A DNA stretch of 64,000 nt, from NCBI GenBank assembly GCA_907163375.1, contig CAJQUW010006329.1, positions 1 through 64,000 of the forward strand, read 5' to 3'. The stretch comes from Prostheceraeus crozeri. Lineage: Eukaryota > Platyhelminthes > Polycladida > Euryleptidae. The notes beneath the pieces are model-generated. The model was not told the DNA's origin and made no database searches. It was given only the letters and a program-made list of their open reading frames with translations. Within the stretch, counting starts at the first letter, position 1; each line of letters begins with the position of its first letter. Positions 58,009 through 64,000 of this stretch are shown in pieces. Position numbers and translations under genes: made by a program.

Positions 58009-61000
58009 AACGCACGATCTTCATTGCCGGTCGTGTTATCGCGTCTCAGGTTGTTGTGAATCGGTGTTTTTGTGTTTTAGTCTATTTTCATCTGACCATC
58101 TGTGGTGAAAATTATATTGGTGGAATCGTCGTTTCCAAAGGAATATCAGAGTGTCATTCGTTTCCCCGACGAAGTCCTGCATCATTCATTATTGGTATTT
58201 TACGTGTTTGTGTTCTTTCCTGGCTGATATCTGCTCAGTCCGTCGCAGCTTTGTGTCTAACGGCCGCATTCAACAACCCGATATCGGAATCAGATCAATC
58301 ACGCACTGCATTTCTTTTCTCTCGGATAAAGTAATGGCAATCGAATTCTGAAGTGGCATGACTGGCATAGTCGTGTGGTGAAAGACTTTGACTTTCAATC
58401 CGACGGTCAACCGTTCAATATTGTGACATTTCAATTTTGATTGCGTGGTAATAGTGAAATCAGCAATGCCATCAATAGGTCAATCTTTTCATTGTCCTGT
58501 TATCACATGTACGCGCTCTATCAGTCCACACAGAGTCTTCACACCCATGTTAACGATCATCTATCCAAGCATGATTCTATCCCTCAGGCTTTTTATACTG
58601 ATTACAACCGCGTCCTTTGCAATGATTGCTTGAGACATTATTCTGCCCTCAGAAGACATACCTGCAAGACCTCAAGGTTTTTGACTACTCCTGAGAATAA
58701 TAACATAACTCAATCTCATCCATCCAACCTGACAGTACCAACAACAGCTAGTGACGGCCGTTCAGCAACATCGAATACTGCTTCTCATACCCATGTCAGT
58801 GTAGACTTTGCTTCTGATTTTGGTAAATTCAGAAAGGGCTGTGTGCTATACCGAATCCCAAAAGCATCGAGAATTCAAGCAGGATCTGCTCTTAGCACTC
58901 TGGTCAACTCCGTTTGTGATAACAACACAATCGAGGCCTGGAGAATCTTGCTTCGTTTTCCTTCGCAGTGTTTATTCAAGTCTGATCCTCGTGCGAAACG
59001 CCGTCAGTCTCTTTCTTCAACGATCAACAGACGCATTGCTTCATATATTTCTGAACCGTCCGAAGACCTTCATCAGAGTCATGTTTATTCCGGAAGAAGC
59101 AATGAGAAAGATTCAAGTAAGAAGCGGACCATACTTGTTCAAAAGAAAATTGACAAAGGCGACACCAAGGGAGCGGTTCGTGTTATTTCGTCGGAGGAAC
59201 AGTTATCCCAATTCAATGATGAAACTTTGAATAAGTTGAAAAGTAAACATCCACCGTCTCATACCAATCGCAATGACCCGGAAAGTCCCACAGTAGAGGA
59301 TATCAGCGAGGCCCTACAATGTGATGAATCTCAAGTGCGGCAGGCTATCCGAACTTTTGCCTCAGGCTCAGCTAGCGGTCCCGACCTGTTAGAGCCGCAG
59401 CATTTGAAGGACCTTATTACAAAGCCATGTGGGGAAATTGCCAACATTCTGATCAAGGCCTTAACCCGTCTGTGCAATTTGATGTTGGGGGGTGAGGTTC
59501 CCAGTGAGGTTGTTCCCTTCCTTTATGGTGCTTCCTTGACTGCCTTAACCAAAGCGAATTCTGACGTTCGCAAGATAGCAGTTGGAAATGTTTACAGGCG
59601 CATTACTGGCAAAATTGCTGCACGCCATGGTATTGGCTCACTGAAGAGCGACTTTTATCCTCACCAACTCGGTGTAGGAATCTGTAAGGGCTCCGAAGTT
59701 ATTGTTCATACTGTTCGCAGTTATCTCAACAGGAAAATTGAAAGCAACATACCGTTCATAATGCTGAAGGTTAATTTCACCAACGCCTTTAATACAATAC
59801 GAACAGATGTGGTTCTTAACGAAGTAAAAACGGAGATCAAGGAGTTACATCCATTTGTCTGGCAATTATATTGTAATGATTCAAGCCTTTTCTATGGCGA
59901 CCATTGTCTCGATTCGGCCGAGGGTGTACAGCAAGGGGATCCAATAGGCCCAGTGTGCTTCAGTCTTGCTATTAACAAGCTTATAGGCAGACTTAACAGT
60001 GAAGTGAATCTGTGGTACTTGGACGATGGCTGCTTGATAGGGGATTTCAAACAGGTGCATGACGATCTGCACACAGTTATAGACCTTGCAGACAGTTTTG
60101 GCCTAAGTTTGAATGTGTCTAAATGTGAACTTTTTGATCCCATGAGAAACATTGACAACATGAGACCTAACATATTCGAACAAATGACACTTTTGAGTGA
60201 AAGGAACGCAACCCTTCTGGGCGCACCTCTTTTTGAACAATCCGCTTCAACTCTATTCCTGAAGAAATTAGACGCCATGATCAAGTTGACTGACCGACTA
60301 GATGACCTCGATTCACATTATGCATTCTACATCATGACGAATTGCTTTTCCATTCCTAAACTCCTTTATACTTTAAGAACATTTCCTTTTTACAACTTGC
60401 ATCATCTCTTAATGCAATTTGATGATTTGCAAAGAACGTCGTTAAAGAACATTCTCAACTGCGCACTTACACCATCGTCTTATGACCAAGCTTTTTTACC
60501 AACTGCTTTTGGTGGACTTGGACTTCGGCGAGCAACGGACTTGGCCATTCCAGCTTTTATAGCATCTTCATACGGTTTTTCTGGGATCTCGAATACATTA
60601 ATACCGAATGTCGAATACTCAGATCCTCAGTTGGAGATTGGCTTGAAATTGTGGCAGATGCTTTGTCCCTCTGAGCAGCCGCCAACGGGTTCTGCAGTCG
60701 CCGTACAGAAGGCCTGGGATCAACCCCTTGTGAAAGGAAAATTCGAGGAGATTCTTCACCAAACTTTTGATGCCAAGTCGAGGAGCCGCCTGTTATCCGC
60801 TTCCGCGCCTGACGCCGGCATATGGCTAAACTGCATGCCTATTCAATCCTTGGGTTTAAAAATAAGTGATGAACAATTGCGCATTGCTATTGCCTTACGC
60901 CTTGGTGCTGAGATTTGCATCCCTCATAGATGCAAATGTGGTGCAACCATCGATAAGTTCAGTACTCATGGTCTCTCTTGCCGGTGCAACGGAGGTAGAG

Positions 61001-61550
61001 TGGCACGACATAGTGAAGCAAACGATGTCATACGTCGAGCTCTTGTCTCAGCAGGTGTACCTGCCGTCTTGGAACCTGTCGGCCTATGCCGAGACGACGG
61101 CATCACCTTAACGCCATGGAGCCGAGGTTTGCCTCTCATCTGGGACTACACATGTGTCGACACCCTAGCAGCCAGCAACATCCAAATCAGTGCTCAAGAA
61201 GGAGGCAATCTAGCTTCATATGCTGAAGAAAGAAAGAGACGGAAGTACCAAAGTTTGGCGAACGCTCATATTTTCTGCCCGTTTGCAATGGAAACACTGG
61301 GAGCTTGGGGTAGCGACGCCAAAACCCTGGTCAACATCATCGGGAAGAAGATTTGTGAACGAAGTGGAGAGACAAGATCGACGTTGTTTTTTAAACAACG
61401 ACTTAGTCTGGCTGTTCAACGTGGAAACGCTGCCAGTATTCAATCCTGCATGCCAAAGACAGACAATTTATACGAATTGAATTATCTTTGATTTAACATT
61501 CAGCGTCTTTGTTTTTTACATTGATTTATGTATTTATTGATTTAAAAAAA
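58009..61550 (+). mobile_element. Young full-length LINE with restriction-like endonuclease
   Basis: The copy is bounded by direct repeats of AAGGAGTGGTA (57998-58008 and 61550-61560), an exact target duplication. It has a 5' leader of about 500 bp, one large frame, a very short 3' UTR of about 50 bp and a TTTAAAAAAAA tail. The perfect duplication and the unbroken frame show that the insertion is the youngest event in this part of the window. It lies inside the 6.2-kb TIR element. Confidence 0.8.
58507..61491 (+). CDS. LINE ORF: zinc finger, reverse transcriptase and RLE-type nuclease
   Basis: The frame is open from a TGA at 58438; the first ATG is at 58507, giving 994 codons. Order: a C2H2-like finger CNDCLRHYSALRRHTC (58618-58666); a linker; RT with ASGPDLLEPQHLKDL, LTALTKANSDVRKIAVGNVY (fingers), MLKVNFTNAFNTI (motif A, 59761), GVQQGDPIGPVCFSL (motif B) and WYLDDGCLIG (YLDD at 60016-60027); thumb; C-x-C...H...C (60931-60981) with GGRVARHSEAND; and a PD-(D/E)xK-like region LEPVGLCRDDGIT...WDYTCVDT (61141)...AEERKRRKY. 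N-terminal finger, CCHC knuckle and restriction-like nuclease in one ORF is the plan of R2/NeSL/HERO-type LINEs; the exact clade is uncertain. Motif A has Asn (AAT 59773-59775) where the catalytic Asp is expected, so this copy may be inactive despite its intact frame. Confidence 0.8.
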   Translation: MYALYQSTQSLHTHVNDHLSKHDSIPQAFYTDYNRVLCNDCLRHYSALRRHTCKTSRFLTTPENNNITQSHPSNLTVPTTASDGRSATSNTASHTHVSVDFASDFGKFRKGCVLYRIPKASRIQAGSALSTLVNSVCDNNTIEAWRILLRFPSQCLFKSDPRAKRRQSLSSTINRRIASYISEPSEDLHQSHVYSGRSNEKDSSKKRTILVQKKIDKGDTKGAVRVISSEEQLSQFNDETLNKLKSKHPPSHTNRNDPESPTVEDISEALQCDESQVRQAIRTFASGSASGPDLLEPQHLKDLITKPCGEIANILIKALTRLCNLMLGGEVPSEVVPFLYGASLTALTKANSDVRKIAVGNVYRRITGKIAARHGIGSLKSDFYPHQLGVGICKGSEVIVHTVRSYLNRKIESNIPFIMLKVNFTNAFNTIRTDVVLNEVKTEIKELHPFVWQLYCNDSSLFYGDHCLDSAEGVQQGDPIGPVCFSLAINKLIGRLNSEVNLWYLDDGCLIGDFKQVHDDLHTVIDLADSFGLSLNVSKCELFDPMRNIDNMRPNIFEQMTLLSERNATLLGAPLFEQSASTLFLKKLDAMIKLTDRLDDLDSHYAFYIMTNCFSIPKLLYTLRTFPFYNLHHLLMQFDDLQRTSLKNILNCALTPSSYDQAFLPTAFGGLGLRRATDLAIPAFIASSYGFSGISNTLIPNVEYSDPQLEIGLKLWQMLCPSEQPPTGSAVAVQKAWDQPLVKGKFEEILHQTFDAKSRSRLLSASAPDAGIWLNCMPIQSLGLKISDEQLRIAIALRLGAEICIPHRCKCGATIDKFSTHGLSCRCNGGRVARHSEANDVIRRALVSAGVPAVLEPVGLCRDDGITLTPWSRGLPLIWDYTCVDTLAASNIQISAQEGGNLASYAEERKRRKYQSLANAHIFCPFAMETLGAWGSDAKTLVNIIGKKICERSGETRSTLFFKQRLSLAVQRGNAASIQSCMPKTDNLYELNYL

Positions 61551-62208
61551 AGGAGTGGTACCTTCCCTAGAAAGCAAGAACAACTCTGAGGGGGGAAATT
61601 CTCCCCCTTTCCTGATCTCCCAAACCAATTGTGCCGAATCACACATCAATCGAAAATGCATTGAAAGGGGATTCAGAAAACAGCATCAGTTTTATTTCTA
61701 ACGTCATCCCTGGGTGGAGGTGAAGGTCAAAGGTCAAAAACCGTCAGTTTTTAGCAGATGCTGTTTATAGCGTCAATTTCCATTAGATCACTATTTGAAA
61801 TGGAAACCATGCACTAATGGTAAGATCTGATTAAATAAAACGATGATAACTAATCGCTCTGAGATTGCATAATTGTATTAGATGAGGTGAAAGGTCAAAT
61901 AATTGAAGGTTTAGTTCAAATCAAATATCACGAAGATCACACATTTTAATTTTTAGTTTCTGCAGGTGAAATAAATAATCCAATTCGGTGACTTTTATCG
62001 AGACACTGAGGCTAAAAGAAACATGATTCTGAAAAATTCAATAATTGATAATCAGATGTAGAAATAAAAGAATAAAATTAGAAAAATGTATTTGATATAT
62101 AAAACATGCACACATAATAAGCAGATAATTTCAAATTCAAAGATGTTGCATTTGTGAATCTCTCTATATGGATCTATATGGATCCTTTATGTCAATTCAA
62201 CTTATTTC

Positions 62209-62654
62209 GGTCAACGATTTTTTACTATAGAGCCAAAACAGACAACATCACGACAAAAAAGAACACATCGAGCCATAACTTTCACACACCTTTGCAGAAA
62301 ACGCAATAGAGCCAAACTTAAGTTCTACAGTACCTCACTCACCTTCAAGTAAAGTATCATAAAAATCCATCCAATACTCTGTCCTACACAGCATTCACAA
62401 GTTTGAAAATATGACCTATTCAGCGACATTTCAAACTTTCAAACGCACATCGAGCCACAACTTCTGCGCATCTTTGCGAAAAACGCAATGTGTGTTTGAA
62501 AAGTTGAAATGTCACTTGAAGGTGAGTGAGGTACTGTAGAGCTTAAGTTTGACTCTTTTGCGTTTTCCGCAAAGATCCGCAGAGGTTTTGGTTCGATGCG
62601 TTCGTTTTGTCGTAATGTTGTTTATTTTCTGACTATAGTAAAAAATCATTAACC
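62209..62654. mobile_element. 446-bp MITE of the GGTTAATGAT family
   Basis: Begins GGTCAACGATTTTTTACTAT and ends with the inverse of GGTTAATGATTTTTTACTAT. Flanks CTTATTTC and CATATCTC agree in 6 of 8 bases, in line with an aged 8-bp duplication. The arms match for about 150 bp. It shares its first ten bases (GGTTAATGAT) with the 6.2-kb element in which it sits, so both were probably moved by one transposase. Confidence 0.75.
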
Positions 62655-63079
62655 CATATCTCACCAAGAATTGATGCCGCAAAATAAATTAGAACTGAAT
62701 ATATAGTGAAATCAGCCAAAATGATGCAGACATTCAAATTTAAAAAAATCTCACGAAGAAAGTATTGTGCCAAATTTATTATCCTTCTGTCAAAAGCTGC
62801 ATAATACGCAAAAAGTAAAAGAGGCCTACTAAAAATCTAATGGCCATGATTGCTTAGATGAAAAGATATTGAAAAAATTCGCCTAAGCGGGCAAGGTTGC
62901 TATACAGGAATCAATCTCAGGATCCTCATCTCAAAAGAAGGGATCAATTCTATCATCAAAGTCGGGATTTTGAAAACCAAACTTAGACGGACAGAATCAA
63001 ACTACCAAAATTCACAAGACAAAATGAACAAAAAAGACAGCAATTCGAATCATCTTAGGAAATCTCCAGCAATAATAAT

Positions 63080-63571
63080 GAAACTGTTAGTTTGGATATA
63101 GGCTTGTGTGCTGATCTTAAGTTTGGCTTTTTTGGGTATTTGGTGGGGTAATGAAGAATATTTTGGCTTTTTTGGATTTGAGTAGAGAAATGAGGACTGA
63201 TTTTGTGGATTTGAATTGCTGTGGAGGAGTGACATCGATAGCTATGGTAATGAAACTGATAGTGTGGATGTAGACTGGTGTGATGATCTTAAGTTTGGCT
63301 TTTTTGGGTAATCGGTGCAGTAGCGCAGAATATTATGGCTTTTTTGGATTTTGAATATCGAAATGTGGACTGATTTTGTGGATTTGAATTGCTGTGGACG
63401 AGTGGCATCGATAGCTATGGTAATGAAACTGATAGTGTGGATGTAAACTGGTGTGATAAGCTTAAGTTTGACTTTTTTGGGTAATCGGCTGATTTCTGTG
63501 GCTTTTTAGGCTCTTTTGTGATTTTGGCTTTTTTGGATCATTTTTTGCTCTTTTGGAAATGATCATTAACC
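63080..63571. repeat. Right arm of the 6.2-kb element with tandem units
   Basis: A unit of about 180 bp (ATGAAACTG.TAGT.TGGAT ... GGCTTTTTTGG ... TTGTGGATTTGAATTGCTGTGG) occurs two and a half times, starting near 63077, 63250 and 63423. The inverse of one unit forms the left arm at 57383-57655. Confidence 0.7.
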
Positions 63572-63892
63572 AATAGAAGCTCTCTGTAAGCATCAATCTC
63601 AAATGTTCTAATTATATGTAAACTTTACGTGCAGAACTTGGAAATGCGGAAGTAGACGGATAGTAACGTAATTTCACTCTAGACTGGAATGGTTACATGT
63701 TTTACCGGATTGATCCGGCGCTTTGGGGCACCCAGACATTCCAAATTCTCTAAAGGTTGAATCCTCCGGCGCGAGCACAGACTAAATATCCCGGCCTTGC
63801 ATTTCCAGCGCGTCGTATATAAAGATTCCTGTCTGAATTTCAAAGACAGATTGTAACAATGAATAGAAAGATACGTGTATTACTAGCTACGT

Positions 63893-64000
63893 GTAATAAT
63901 AATAATCGTTTATTTGAAATAGAACCCCAATACTGAAAATCGTGGGGCGTTACAAAGTATTCAAAAAGTCATTTGAAGTAAGCAAACTTAACAAACCACA
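63893..64000 (-). pseudogene. 3' end of a LINE running off the window
   Basis: Read on the - strand, the segment ends in AATAAACGATTATTATTATT, that is a poly(A)-like signal followed by an ATT microsatellite, a 3' tail as in CR1/L2-like LINEs; compare the AATAAACG at about 30755. No coding part is within the window. Confidence 0.45.

Larger units (their letters stand above)
57383..63571. mobile_element. 6.2-kb TIR element with 8-bp target duplication
   Basis: Begins GGTTAATGATCATTTCCAAA at 57383 and ends with its inverse at 63571, flanked by identical 8-bp AATAGAAG (57375-57382 and 63572-63579). Inverted arms rich in AAAAAAGCC/GGCTTTTTT words extend about 270 bp on the left and 490 bp on the right, where a unit of about 180 bp is duplicated. 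Interior: a full-length LINE (58009-61550) and a MITE (62209-62654). Without both, about 2.2 kb remain and no transposase is seen, so the host element is non-autonomous. 8-bp duplications occur in hAT, P and Merlin elements; GG termini fit Merlin better than hAT, but this is open. Confidence 0.75.

Noticed and set aside
57383-63571. Idea that the RT is the native gene of a TIR element, i.e. a hybrid transposon
   Set aside because: The RT unit has its own A-tail and an exact 11-bp target duplication (AAGGAGTGGTA), so it is an ordinary LINE insertion into the TIR element.

Overview
The window is animal DNA, AT-rich, with long introns and many kinds of transposable element. The tissue-type gene content (a secreted fucolectin-like protein, a PAN/apple exon) together with piggyBac, Tc1, Penelope-like, RTE, CR1-like and Polinton relics suggests an aquatic invertebrate. 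I cannot fix the phylum from the sequence. There is no bacterial gene, rRNA or CRISPR array, and I recognised no tRNA.

Host genes. One gene on the + strand can be followed with matching splice phases over about 38 kb: exon 1 (2423-2969, signal peptide plus a fucolectin/F5-8C-like domain), exon 2 (33275-33616, Thr-rich linker and start of a second domain), exon 3 (35570-35727) and exon 4 (40496-40666, end of the second domain, stop, AATAAA at 40851). The predicted secreted protein is about 405 residues. Nearly all of the intron DNA that I can classify is transposon. A separate PAN/apple-like terminal exon lies at 50707-50897.

Intron 1 is a nest of insertions that can be ordered from target-site duplications. 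A LINE on the - strand (30540-30040 continuing at 7640-7235) was split by a Polinton (7647-30039; 6-bp duplications GTCTGT/GTCTAT; about 1 kb terminal inverted repeats). The Polinton was then hit twice: in its left terminal repeat by an 8.9-kb element with 12-bp inverted ends CCCGAGTGACTC (7779-16686), which holds a Penelope-like RT relic and a LINE relic, and in its polymerase gene by a Tc1 element (23647-25422). The Polinton is a broken fossil. What remains is a protein-primed DNA polymerase, a zinc-finger/Pro-rich block on the right and, on the left, a cluster that includes a RING-like finger and a protein resembling the TATA-binding protein. I see no integrase, packaging ATPase, protease or capsid gene.

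Intron 2 holds a foldback repeat (34043-35250). Intron 3 is almost entirely a TTAA-flanked DNA transposon with about 445-bp inverted arms and a decayed transposase that is not piggyBac-like (36115-40300).

From 41 to 64 kb: a near full-length but decayed RTE-type LINE (42571-46140, -), mostly gene-free DNA to 53 kb, a piggyBac relic broken by a palindrome (53.6-54.9 kb), a Penelope GIY-YIG fragment followed by a hammerhead ribozyme fold (55.6-55.09 kb, -), and a 6.2-kb element with 8-bp duplications (57383-63571). That element carries a young, full-length LINE (58009-61550) with one open frame of about 1000 codons and a restriction-like endonuclease domain, and a 446-bp MITE of the same terminal family.
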